Below, in pieces: positions 8,785-15,781 of a stretch of DNA of 64,000 nucleotides. Within the stretch, counting starts at the first letter, position 1; each line of letters opens with the position of its first letter. The stretch lies in assembly GCF_000718025.1 (NCBI RefSeq), contig NZ_JODS01000012.1, positions 1 through 64,000 of the forward strand, in the 5' to 3' direction. The DNA is from Kitasatospora purpeofusca (GTDB lineage Bacteria; Actinomycetota; Actinomycetes; Streptomycetales; Streptomycetaceae). The notes beneath the pieces were generated by a model that saw only the letters and a list, made by a program, of their open reading frames with translations, was not told where the DNA came from and searched no databases. A program made the position numbers and the translations under genes.

Positions 8785-9729
8785 TCACCCCGCCGGGGCC
8801 GGGCGCAGCACCCGCCGTACGGCGGCGCGAAGCCACTGGTGGCCGCCGTCGGCGGCGTGGCGCGGGTGCCAGGCCATCCCGATCGTCAGCGGCGGCAGTT
8901 CGAGCGGGATCTCCAGCAGCCGCAGGCCCAGCGTCTGCGCCGCGCCGGAGAGCGGTGACGGCGGCTCGCCCGGCAGCGCGACCGGCACCAGGCAGACCAC
9001 GTCGCCGGTGGCGGCCAGGGCCATCGCTGCCAGATGCCCGGGCAGGACGGCGCTCACCCGGCGGCTGAGCCCCCGTTCGGCGAGGGCCGCGTCCAGCGGA
9101 CCGGTGAAGCGGCCGCGGCGGCTGACCACCACGTGCTCGGCGGCGGCCAGCCGGGCCGGTGTCAGCGGCCCGTCGGCGAGCGGGTGGCCGGCCCTGACCG
9201 CGGCCGCCATCCGCACCGTGGCCAGCTCCTCCACCAGGGTCTCCGGGTCGACGTGGTCGATCGCCCCGATCTCCAGGTCGATCCGGCCCTCGCGCAGCGC
9301 CGGTCCCGCCTCGAAGTCCTCGGCCAGTACCCGCAGCGAGACGCCCGGTGCCCGGCGGCGGGCCAGCGCGAGCAGACCGGGCGCCAGGGCCGCGCCGACC
9401 AGGTCCGCGGCCTGGACGGTGAAGGTGCGCCGCAGCGCGGCGGGGTCGACCCCGCCGCTCGGGGTGAGCAGCGCCTCCAGTCGGCGCACCACCGCGGCGG
9501 CCTCCTCCCGCAGTTCCTCGGCGCGGGGCGTGGGCACCATCGCCTGGCCGGCCCGGACCAGCAGCGGGTCCTGGAGGACCCGGCGCAGCCGGGCCAGGGT
9601 GCGGCTCATCGCCGCGGGGGACGTGTGCAGCCGCGCGGCGGCACGGGTGACGCTCTGCTCGGTGAGCAGGGCGTCGAGGGCGACCGCGAGATTGGCGTCG
9701 AGGTTCGGATCCGGGCTGCTCACCGGCAT
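8785..9729 (-). CDS. LysR-family transcriptional regulator
   Basis: Regulator of 314 residues. The N-terminal winged helix-turn-helix (about 10-68) reads ALLTEQSVTRAAARLHTSPAAMSRTLARLR, followed by a substrate-binding-like effector domain (about 95-300) ending in the typical PPLTIGMAWHPRH..D stretch. The gene starts at ATG 9729 and is divergent from the NmrA-like/darcynin operon at 9839, the usual arrangement for a LysR protein controlling its neighbour. The effector is unknown; an oxidised or quinone-like compound is conceivable given the NAD(P)-binding neighbour, but this is a guess. Confidence 0.9.
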   Translation of the reverse strand: MPVSSPDPNLDANLAVALDALLTEQSVTRAAARLHTSPAAMSRTLARLRRVLQDPLLVRAGQAMVPTPRAEELREEAAAVVRRLEALLTPSGGVDPAALRRTFTVQAADLVGAALAPGLLALARRRAPGVSLRVLAEDFEAGPALREGRIDLEIGAIDHVDPETLVEELATVRMAAAVRAGHPLADGPLTPARLAAAEHVVVSRRGRFTGPLDAALAERGLSRRVSAVLPGHLAAMALAATGDVVCLVPVALPGEPPSPLSGAAQTLGLRLLEIPLELPPLTIGMAWHPRHAADGGHQWLRAAVRRVLRPAPAG

Positions 9730-9768
9730 TGTTCCGTTCTGGGCAAGGATTGGATGCTGAAGTTCCCA

Positions 9769-9780
9769 TTGTGGCAACAA
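9769..9780. promoter_or_regulatory. Candidate LysR binding site
   Basis: TTGTGGCAACAA has 4-bp inverted arms TTGT/ACAA and fits the T-N(11)-A-like pattern of LysR boxes within a base or so. It lies in the 109-bp divergent promoter region, 58 bp upstream of the NmrA-like gene. Confidence 0.4.
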
Positions 9781-9838
9781 GGTCGCCGTCCGCACGATGA
9801 GGGGGCACCGCTGATCCGACCGAGACCGTGAGGTTTTC

Positions 9839-10804
9839 ATGATCGTCATCACCGCTCCCACCGGGAACATCGGCCGCCGGCTGCTGTCCCTCCTGGTCGA
9901 GGCCGCGCCCGCGCACGGGGAGGAACTGCGGGTCGTGGTCCGCGATCCGGCCCGGCTGCCCGAGGCCGTCCGCGACCGGGTCGAGGTGGTCACCGGCTCG
10001 CACGGCGACGCCGCGACCGTCGAGCGCGCGTTCACCGGCGCCGACGCCGTGTTCTGGCTGGTCCCGCCGGACGCCTCGGCCGCGCCCGAGGACGGGTGGA
10101 GCGGCTTCACCCGCCCCGCCGCCCGGGCGTTCGCCGCCCACGGCGTCGACCGCGTCGTCGGGGTGTCGGCGCTCGGCCGCGGCACCGCGCAGGCGGCCCG
10201 GGCCGGACTGGTCACCGCCTCCCTCGCCATGGACGACCTGATCGCCGGCTCCGGCGTCGCCTACCGTGCCCTGGCCTGCCCGTCCTTCTTCGAGAACCTG
10301 CTGGAGGAGGCCGGCTCGATCCGCGCCGAGGGCGTCTTCACCGACACCGTCGCCGCCGACCGCCGCGCCCCGCTGGTGGCCGTCGCCGACATCGCCGCGA
10401 CGGCGGCCGGGCTGCTGCTGGACCGCTCCTGGAGCGGCGTCGACAGCGTCCCGGTGCTCGGCCCGCAGGACCTCTCGCCGGAGGACCTGGCCCGGATCAT
10501 GACCGAGCAGCTCGGCCGCCCGGTCCGCTACCGGCGCCGGTCGCTGGACGACCTGCGCTCCGAGCTGCTCGGGTACGGCCTGCACCCGGAATTCGCGGAG
10601 GGCGTCGTCGGGATGAAGCGCGCCAAGGACCTGGGCCTGGACGCGGGTGCCGGGCGCCCGTCGCGGCCGGCGGTCCCGGCCACGGAGTTCGCGCGGTGGT
10701 GCGCCGAGACACTGAGGCCCGCCGTGCTCGCCGCCCCAGCCGCCCCAGCCGCTGCCACCACCCCCACCGCCGTCACCACCCCGGAGGCCGTCGATGCCCA
10801 CTGA
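9839..10804 (+). CDS. NmrA-like NAD(P)-binding protein
   Basis: Atypical short-chain dehydrogenase of 321 residues. The N-terminus MIVITAPTGNIGRRLL is a Rossmann nucleotide-binding loop, and FWLVPPDA, the hydroxylase-free middle region and the PVLGPQDLSPEDLARI stretch are typical of the NmrA/HSCARG group. Such proteins sense NAD(P)(H) or act as reductases (for example NAD(P)H:quinone reductase-like). ATG 9839 has the ribosome site GTGAGG. It overlaps the next gene by 11 bp and is divergent from the LysR gene, so the pair is probably a LysR-controlled operon. Confidence 0.85.
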   Translation: MIVITAPTGNIGRRLLSLLVEAAPAHGEELRVVVRDPARLPEAVRDRVEVVTGSHGDAATVERAFTGADAVFWLVPPDASAAPEDGWSGFTRPAARAFAAHGVDRVVGVSALGRGTAQAARAGLVTASLAMDDLIAGSGVAYRALACPSFFENLLEEAGSIRAEGVFTDTVAADRRAPLVAVADIAATAAGLLLDRSWSGVDSVPVLGPQDLSPEDLARIMTEQLGRPVRYRRRSLDDLRSELLGYGLHPEFAEGVVGMKRAKDLGLDAGAGRPSRPAVPATEFARWCAETLRPAVLAAPAAPAAATTPTAVTTPEAVDAH

Positions 10805-11159
10805 CCCGACCGCACCGCCCGTCACCGCGTTCATGCTGGTCAAGACCACGCCCGAGTGGCTGGGGATGAGTGTGGGCGAGCGCGTCCACGCCTTCACCAC
10901 CCAGGTCCTCCCGGTGATCGAGGCCCGCGCCCGCGGCGTCCGCTCGCGCTTCTACGACACGGAGTTCTACTCGGCGCGGGTGACCGACATCTGGGTCTGG
11001 GAGGCGGACGACCACGACGCCTACCGGCTGCTGGTCGACGCGCTGCGCGAAACCCCGTTCTGGGACCGCTGGTTCGACGTCGTCGAGCTGCTCGTGGGCA
11101 CCGAGAACGGCTACGCCCGCACCTACGGTCTGGACCCGGTCGCCACCGTCACCGTCTGA
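10794..11159 (+). CDS. Darcynin-like small protein
   Basis: Protein of 121 residues resembling the darcynin family, whose function is unknown. Visible family-like features are FMLVKTTPEWL near the start, the aromatic FYDTEFYSARVTDIWVWEADD core and the closing PFWDRWFDVVELLVG, consistent with a ferredoxin-like alpha/beta fold. The ATG at 10794 lies inside the end of the NmrA-like gene with a GGAGG ribosome site, so translation is coupled. It ends just before a strong hairpin. Confidence 0.75.
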   Translation: MPTDPTAPPVTAFMLVKTTPEWLGMSVGERVHAFTTQVLPVIEARARGVRSRFYDTEFYSARVTDIWVWEADDHDAYRLLVDALRETPFWDRWFDVVELLVGTENGYARTYGLDPVATVTV

Positions 11160-11169
11160 CGATCCGTCA

Positions 11170-11205
11170 CCGCCCCTCCCCCGCAGACGCGTCGGGGAGG
11201 GGCGG
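11170..11205. terminator. 12-bp hairpin between convergent genes
   Basis: CCGCCCCTCCCC (11170-11181) pairs perfectly with GGGGAGGGGCGG (11194-11205) around a 12-base loop. It lies between the ends of the darcynin-like gene (plus) and the SPFH gene (minus) and should serve both. Confidence 0.85.
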
Positions 11206-11219
11206 ACCGGGATCCGGTC

Positions 11220-12104
11220 TCAGCGCTTGGTACCGTCGACGATGACCGGCGTGCCGTTGGAGCCGCAGGGGCTGGCGTACACGGGGTTCTTCTCGGCGGC
11301 GGCCTTGAAGGCCTCGATGCACTGGCTCAGCAGGATCTTGTCGGTCAGCGAGCCGGCGATCGCGGCGTTCGCGGCGGCGGTGCTGTCCGCCTCGATCTTG
11401 CGCTTCTCCGCCTCGGCCTTGGCCGTGCGCACGGACGCCTCCGCCTGGGCGGTGGCCTGGTCCTGCTGGATCTTCTGGTCGATGGCCTTCTGCAGGCCGT
11501 CGCTCGGCCGCACGTTGCGCAGGTTGACCCCGTTGACGAGGATGCCGCGCGGGGCCAGCCGGGCGGTGATCAGCTTGTCGATCTCCGAGCTGATCGCCTC
11601 GCGCTGCGAGCTGTAGCCCTCGACGCTGGTGTGGCGGGCGAAGACATTGCGCACGATCTCCCGGCTGTCCGGGTAGACCAGCCGCTGCTGGACGGCCTCG
11701 GCACTGCCGGCCAGCTTGTACAGGTCGACGGTGTGCTGGGGGTCGATCGACCACTTGACCGTCAGGTCGGCGTACAGCACCCCGCCCTCGGAGGAGCGGA
11801 CCTCGACGGTCGAGTCACCGGTCAGGTCGAGGTCGACGGGCCGGGTCGAGAAGGTGGTCACGTCGGTCAGCGGCGACTTGAAGTGCAGCCCCGGCTGCCA
11901 GGCCGTGCCCACCTTGCCCAGACTGGTCGGCACCCCGACCTCGGTCGGATCGACCACGTGCACAAAGGTGGTGAGCCCCAGCAGCAGCCCGAGGGCGCCG
12001 GTGAGAAGTCCGCCCAGGGTGACCGGCCAGGACCCGACCTTGCGCCAACGGAGCACAAGCAGACTGACACCGATGGCCAGGAACAGCAGGGAAACGATCA
12101 GCAT
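11220..12104 (-). CDS. SPFH/prohibitin-domain membrane protein
   Basis: Protein of 294 residues with two hydrophobic segments at the N-terminus (about 1-18 and 26-46), then an SPFH domain (VDPTEVGVPTSLGKVGT...PGLHFKSPL) and a long Ala/Glu/Lys-rich helix (about 205-260, QKIQQDQATAQAEASVRTAKAEAEKRKIEAD) that should form a coiled coil. Such proteins organise membrane microdomains or chaperone membrane proteases. A Cys near the C-terminus (SPCGSNG) is unusual. ATG 12104 starts directly at the first hydrophobic segment. It stands alone. Confidence 0.88.
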   Translation of the reverse strand: MLIVSLLFLAIGVSLLVLRWRKVGSWPVTLGGLLTGALGLLLGLTTFVHVVDPTEVGVPTSLGKVGTAWQPGLHFKSPLTDVTTFSTRPVDLDLTGDSTVEVRSSEGGVLYADLTVKWSIDPQHTVDLYKLAGSAEAVQQRLVYPDSREIVRNVFARHTSVEGYSSQREAISSEIDKLITARLAPRGILVNGVNLRNVRPSDGLQKAIDQKIQQDQATAQAEASVRTAKAEAEKRKIEADSTAAANAAIAGSLTDKILLSQCIEAFKAAAEKNPVYASPCGSNGTPVIVDGTKR

Positions 12105-12302
12105 GGCGAGTCTCTCGGACTGAAATGATCACAGCGGACGGCCGCAGCCTAGACAGGCCACCCATGTCTCCATAAGTCACGTCAGCTGATGTTCATGCGA
12201 CGAACCCCCGACGTTGGCCGAGGGGAACGGGAGGCGGCCCGGCGCCCCCCACCGCCGCGCCATGCACCTCTTTCCCATCGGCCCATCGGGTCAAAGTATG
12301 TG

Positions 12303-12574
12303 ATGAGCAATCAGCAAAAATCGATCGTGACACCGCGACGGCCGGCCGACCTCGCCGGCCTGCGGCAGCGCTACGGGCTGCGCGCGCTGCGCCTCGTCTC
12401 GTCGAGACCGGGCACCTCGCCCAGAACCTGCTGCTCACCTCCGCCGCCTACGGCCTCGGCACCACGCCCCTGGGCGGGCTTTTCGACGACCTGGTCCACG
12501 AGTCGCTGGTCCGGGACGACCTGGACCAGCCGATCCAGTACCTGCTGCCGCTGGGCCGCCCGGCCGCACCCTGA
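12303..12574 (+). pseudogene. Remnant of a SagB-type nitroreductase gene
   Basis: From 12401 one frame reads ETGHLAQNLLLTSAAYGLG, then LGGLFDD and IQYLLPLGRP before TGA at 12572-12574. This is the C-terminal FMN-binding part of SagB/ThcOx-type dehydrogenases (usual pattern E-x-GH-x-AQNLLL ... LLPVG). Upstream, an ATG at 12303 opens another frame (MSNQQKSIVT...) that runs to about 12400 and then no longer matches, so the gene appears to have lost its middle and shifted frame. SagB-type enzymes oxidise azoline rings in some peptide natural products. Its position beside the lanthipeptide locus is noted but may be chance. Confidence 0.6.
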
Positions 12575-12611
12575 GCGGTGGACCGGGCGGCCCGCTGTGC
12601 GCGGCCCCGGG

Positions 12612-13442
12612 TCAGAGCACGGGTTGGGTGGCCTCCAGGCGCTGGACGGCCGTCCGGACGGCGTTGGTGAAGGCCCAGAACAGCGGCAGAGTGTTGGCGG
12701 CGCGCTCGGTCCTGGTGTTCCGGCCCGGGGCGAACATCGCGGCGCGCAGCTCGGTGGTCGTCTCCAGCTGGGCGCCCATGCCGAGCAGGCTGCGGTTGCA
12801 GATGTTCTCCGGGGAGATCCCGGCGATCTCCTCCTCGCCCGAGGCCGTGACCGCGCGGATGCCCGCCGCCGCGAACTGCTCCATCAGGTACTGGCGGAAG
12901 GTGGGGTTCAGGCCGCCGACCAGCACGGCCGCGGCACCGGCCTCCAGACCGGCCTGGGCGGCGGTGCAGCCGTGCAGCGAGAGCACGTTGAGGCTGCCGG
13001 CGCACATCGCGCGGGCGACGGTGTCGTCGCAGTGGGTCGAGGTGACGTGCAGGGCGCTGTTCCCGGAGGAACGCAGGCCCTCGAACATCCAGAAGTCGTG
13101 CACCGGTCCGGCCGCCGGGGTGGGCGCGAGGTCGGCCGGGTGATAGCCGGCGACGGCGAGGCACAGTTCGGAGGTGCCGCCCTCGATGCCGCCGCCGTGC
13201 GGGGCGATGACGGTGGTGCGGACGATTCCGGCGCGCGCCGCCGGGCTCTGGTCGTCGACCAGGTGCCGGCGCGAGCGGCGGCCGTAGTCCACTCCCTCGA
13301 CCAGCGCCGGGTCCGAGTAGAGGGCCGTGTTGGAAGCATAGGCGTCCGCGGCGTGGGCCGGGGTGGCGGCGACCACGGAACCGCCGACGGCGGCGAGGGC
13401 GGGCACGGCGGCGAGCGCGGTCATCAGAGTACGACGGTTCAT
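12612..13442 (-). CDS. Tat-exported poly-gamma-glutamate hydrolase-like protein
   Basis: Protein of 276 residues. The N-terminus MNRRTLMTALAAVPALAAVGG with ATPAHA is a Tat-type signal and cleavage site. The mature part carries VIAPHGGGIEGGTSEL, the metal-site signature of the phage-type poly-gamma-glutamate hydrolase family (PghP), and DFWMFEGL, LHVTSTHCDD and FRQYLMEQF, which also fit. Members are zinc carboxypeptidase-fold enzymes that cleave gamma-linked polyglutamate. The start is ATG 13442 (GTG 13445 is just upstream). It follows the ABC transporter gene at 75 bp on the same strand, after a hairpin, so co-transcription with the lanthipeptide genes is possible but not certain. A role in processing an extracellular polymer or peptide is inference. 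Confidence 0.8.
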   Translation of the reverse strand: MNRRTLMTALAAVPALAAVGGSVVAATPAHAADAYASNTALYSDPALVEGVDYGRRSRRHLVDDQSPAARAGIVRTTVIAPHGGGIEGGTSELCLAVAGYHPADLAPTPAAGPVHDFWMFEGLRSSGNSALHVTSTHCDDTVARAMCAGSLNVLSLHGCTAAQAGLEAGAAAVLVGGLNPTFRQYLMEQFAAAGIRAVTASGEEEIAGISPENICNRSLLGMGAQLETTTELRAAMFAPGRNTRTERAANTLPLFWAFTNAVRTAVQRLEATQPVL

Positions 13443-13501
13443 CACGGATCGTGATCATGACAGAGGGGGGAGGTTCCGGCAAACCCCTGCTGGTCCCTGC
13501 A

Positions 13502-13518
13502 GGCGGGGATCCCCCGCC
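13502..13518 (-). terminator. Short hairpin after the ABC transporter gene
   Basis: GGCGGGG and CCCCGCC pair around ATC, starting within the transporter stop codon. A 7-bp GC stem at this place is a plausible weak terminator or attenuator before the hydrolase gene downstream. Confidence 0.6.
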
Positions 13519-15341
13519 TACTCGTGGCGGACCGGCACCTGGCCGGTCTGGGCGGCGACGAGTTCGCGGTAGGGGGCGCAGCGGGCGAGGAGGGTGGGGT
13601 GGTCGGCGGCGTCGACGACGGTGCCCCGGTTCATCATGATCACGTGATCGGCGTGCTGGACCGTGGAGAGCCGGTGGGCGACGACCACGACGGCGCTGTG
13701 GCGGGCCAGTTGGTCGACGATCTCGCGGAAGCGCAGCTCGTTGAGGCCGTCGAGCTGGCTGGTGGGCTCGTCGAGGAGGACGATGTCGGCGCCGGTGAGG
13801 AGGGCGCGGGCCAGCGCCATCCGCTGGCGCTGGCCGCCGGAGAGGTCGAACTCGCGGCCCAGCACGGTGTCCAGGCCGTGCGGGAGGCGGTCGACGTCCT
13901 GGGCGAGGCCGACGGTGGTCAGCGCCCGGGCGAGTTCGCCGTCGCCGGCGGCGCCGGTGCGGCCGAGTTGGAGGTTCTCCCGGGCGCTGGCCTCCAGGAG
14001 GGTGAACTCCTGGTCGACGTAGGCCATCCGGGCCCGCAGCGAGCCGAGCGGCCAGGTGCGGATGTCGTGGCCGAGGATGCTGACCGATCCGGCGCCGGGC
14101 CGGACGAAGCGGCCGACGAGGGAGAGCGCGGTGCTCTTGCCGGCGCCCGAGGGGCCGACGACGGCGGTCAGGCCGGTGCGCGGGATGCTGAAGGAGGCGG
14201 AGTCCAGGGCGGGCCGCCCGGTGCCGGCGTGGGTGTAGGAGACGCCGCGGAAGACCACGGCCGGGGCGTCGGGCACCGGTGTGGGGGTGGGGCGGGCCTC
14301 GTCGTCCGGGTCCGCCTCCCGGGGCAGGGCTAGCAGTTCGTTGCAGCGGTCCCGGGCGGCGAGTCCGGCCTGGAGGCGGCCGAAGCCGGTGGCGAGGGTG
14401 TTCACGGAGGGGACGGTCTGGAGCAGGTAGAGCAGGAAGGCGGCGAACTCCGCCACTTGCAGGTGCCCGGCCGCCATGCGCGCGCCGCCGGTGAGGATCA
14501 CCGCGATCATGGCGAACTGGTTGCCGAGGGTGAGCGCCGCCGGCACCAGGGCGCCCAGCCGGGCGCCGGTCAGCGACACGACCCGCAGCTGCTCGGCGTC
14601 CTGCTCCAGCACCCGGTCCGCCAGGGGTTCGGCCCGGCAGGCCTTGATGGTGGTGAGGGCCTCCAGGTTGGCGGTGAAGCGCTGGGCGATCTGGCCCACC
14701 GCCTCCTGCTGACCGGTGACGTTGGCCCGCATCCGGCGCATGATCAGCAGGACCAGGCCGGTCAGGGCGGCCAGGGCGGTGACGGTGACGGCGGTGAGCA
14801 CCCAGTCGATCCACACCATCACCGCCAGGGTCGCCAGCACCCCGAAGGCGGCCAGCGGCAGTTGCATCGCCACCTCGACCACCTGGCCCAGCAGTTGGGC
14901 GTCGGAGGTGACGCGGGCGGCGAGTTCGCCCGTCCCCCGGGCCCGTACCACCGGCAGCGGCAGGCGCAGGGCGTGAGCCATCACCGTCGTGCGCAGCCGG
15001 TAGGTCATGCCTTCGCCGACCCGGGCGAGTTGGAAGCCGGAGAGGGCCTGGGCCGCGGCGCCGACGAGGGCGGCGGCGGCCATCAGCAGCAGGCCGGGGG
15101 TGAGGGAGCGGTGGGCGGAGAAGTCCCCGACGATCCGGCGGACCAGCAGCGGGAGCGCGAGGGCCGCGACGGTGGCCACCACGGCGAGGAGCAGGGCGGC
15201 GGCGAGGCGGACCGGCTGGACGGCGAGTTCGCGGCGCAGCCGGACCTGCGGCGGCACGGGAGCGGCGACGGTGTCGGCGGGCCGGACGGCAGCGGTGTCG
15301 GCGGGCCGGACGGCGGCGGTGTCGGCGGGCTGGGCGGCCAC
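13518..15341 (-). CDS. Lanthipeptide-locus ABC half-transporter (RamA-like)
   Basis: Exporter half-unit of 607 residues: a six-helix membrane domain (about 35-310) fused to an ATPase domain (about 350-590). The ATPase has Walker A GPSGAGKST, the Q-loop VDQEFTLLEASARENL, signature LSGGQRQRMALARALL and Walker B IVLLDEPTSQLD with the H-loop VVVAHRLSTV. There is no C39 peptidase domain, so it does not cut the leader itself. The N-terminus has three near-identical copies of PADTAAVR. Start GTG 15341 with GAGAGGTGA upstream. It follows the precursor after two hairpins. Classical ram/amf loci have two different half-transporters; only one is here, so it must work as a homodimer or with a partner encoded elsewhere. 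Confidence 0.88.
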   Translation of the reverse strand: MAAQPADTAAVRPADTAAVRPADTVAAPVPPQVRLRRELAVQPVRLAAALLLAVVATVAALALPLLVRRIVGDFSAHRSLTPGLLLMAAAALVGAAAQALSGFQLARVGEGMTYRLRTTVMAHALRLPLPVVRARGTGELAARVTSDAQLLGQVVEVAMQLPLAAFGVLATLAVMVWIDWVLTAVTVTALAALTGLVLLIMRRMRANVTGQQEAVGQIAQRFTANLEALTTIKACRAEPLADRVLEQDAEQLRVVSLTGARLGALVPAALTLGNQFAMIAVILTGGARMAAGHLQVAEFAAFLLYLLQTVPSVNTLATGFGRLQAGLAARDRCNELLALPREADPDDEARPTPTPVPDAPAVVFRGVSYTHAGTGRPALDSASFSIPRTGLTAVVGPSGAGKSTALSLVGRFVRPGAGSVSILGHDIRTWPLGSLRARMAYVDQEFTLLEASARENLQLGRTGAAGDGELARALTTVGLAQDVDRLPHGLDTVLGREFDLSGGQRQRMALARALLTGADIVLLDEPTSQLDGLNELRFREIVDQLARHSAVVVVAHRLSTVQHADHVIMMNRGTVVDAADHPTLLARCAPYRELVAAQTGQVPVRHE

Positions 15342-15405
15342 GGGTCACCTCTCTGCTGGGCGGATCGGCGGGTGGGAGCAGCGGCGGGAGGAGGGAAGCG
15401 AGAGG

Positions 15406-15432
15406 GCCGCGGCGTCGGTCGGACGCCGCGGC
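15406..15432 (-). terminator. Second hairpin downstream of the lanthipeptide precursor
   Basis: GCCGCGGCGTC (15406-15416) pairs perfectly with GACGCCGCGGC (15422-15432) around a 5-base loop. It lies only 5 bp from another perfect hairpin, in the gap between precursor and transporter. It can act as terminator or attenuator, or protect the precursor mRNA from 3' decay. Confidence 0.75.
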
Positions 15433-15437
15433 CCGGG

Positions 15438-15473
15438 GGCCGGGCGGGTGGTCGGTCGACCACCCGCCCGGCC
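15438..15473 (-). terminator. 17-bp perfect hairpin after the lanthipeptide precursor
   Basis: Arms 15438-15454 and 15457-15473 are exact reverse complements of 17 bp with only two bases between them. It begins 45 bp after the precursor stop codon. Such a stem between a small abundant structural gene and the transporter gene would let the precursor be made in excess. Confidence 0.85.
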
Positions 15474-15517
15474 TGGCCGCTCGGACCGCGGGGCCACCCG
15501 TCGGGCGGCCGTGCGGG

Positions 15518-15655
15518 TCAGAGACAGATGAGCGTGCTGACCGTGCTGGTGCCGCAGTTCAGGACGCTCAGCGAGCTGGTGCTGGCGAGGGTGTCGTCGA
15601 TCGGGGCCGCCTCGGTCTCGGGCAGCTCCAGGGTCTGGAGGTCGAGGATCGCCAT
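15518..15655 (-). CDS. lanA: Class III lanthipeptide precursor, RamS/AmfS (SapB) type
   Basis: Small gene of 45 codons with ribosome site AAGGAGA 6 bases before ATG 15655. The leader has ILDLQTLELPE (residues 3-13), the helix-forming LLDLQ-type motif that class III synthetases bind. The last 21 residues (25-45) hold two S-x-x-S-x-x-x-C motifs, SSLSVLNC (27-34) and STVSTLIC (37-44), with the same spacing as the SapB core, including the Gly after the first Cys. The expected product has two lanthionine or labionin rings. SapB is a surface-active peptide that helps aerial hyphae leave the medium; a similar role is likely but an antibiotic or other activity is possible. It sits between lanKC and the transporter, as in ramCSAB. 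Confidence 0.93.
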   Translation of the reverse strand: MAILDLQTLELPETEAAPIDDTLASTSSLSVLNCGTSTVSTLICL

Positions 15656-15781
15656 GATGGTCTCCTTCACTTGGCGGTGGTTCACCCGGCCGGTCGGCCG
15701 GGAGTCTGTGGTGGCGCGCTCGCACGGCGGCGCGCTCGGGGTGCCGGTGGGGCGGGCCCTTCGGCGGGTCGGGACGTGCGG

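Noticed and set aside
13502..15473. Possible insertion element suggested by hairpins and repeats around the transporter gene
   Set aside because: The hairpins differ in sequence and are not terminal inverted repeats; there is no transposase or target-site duplication.
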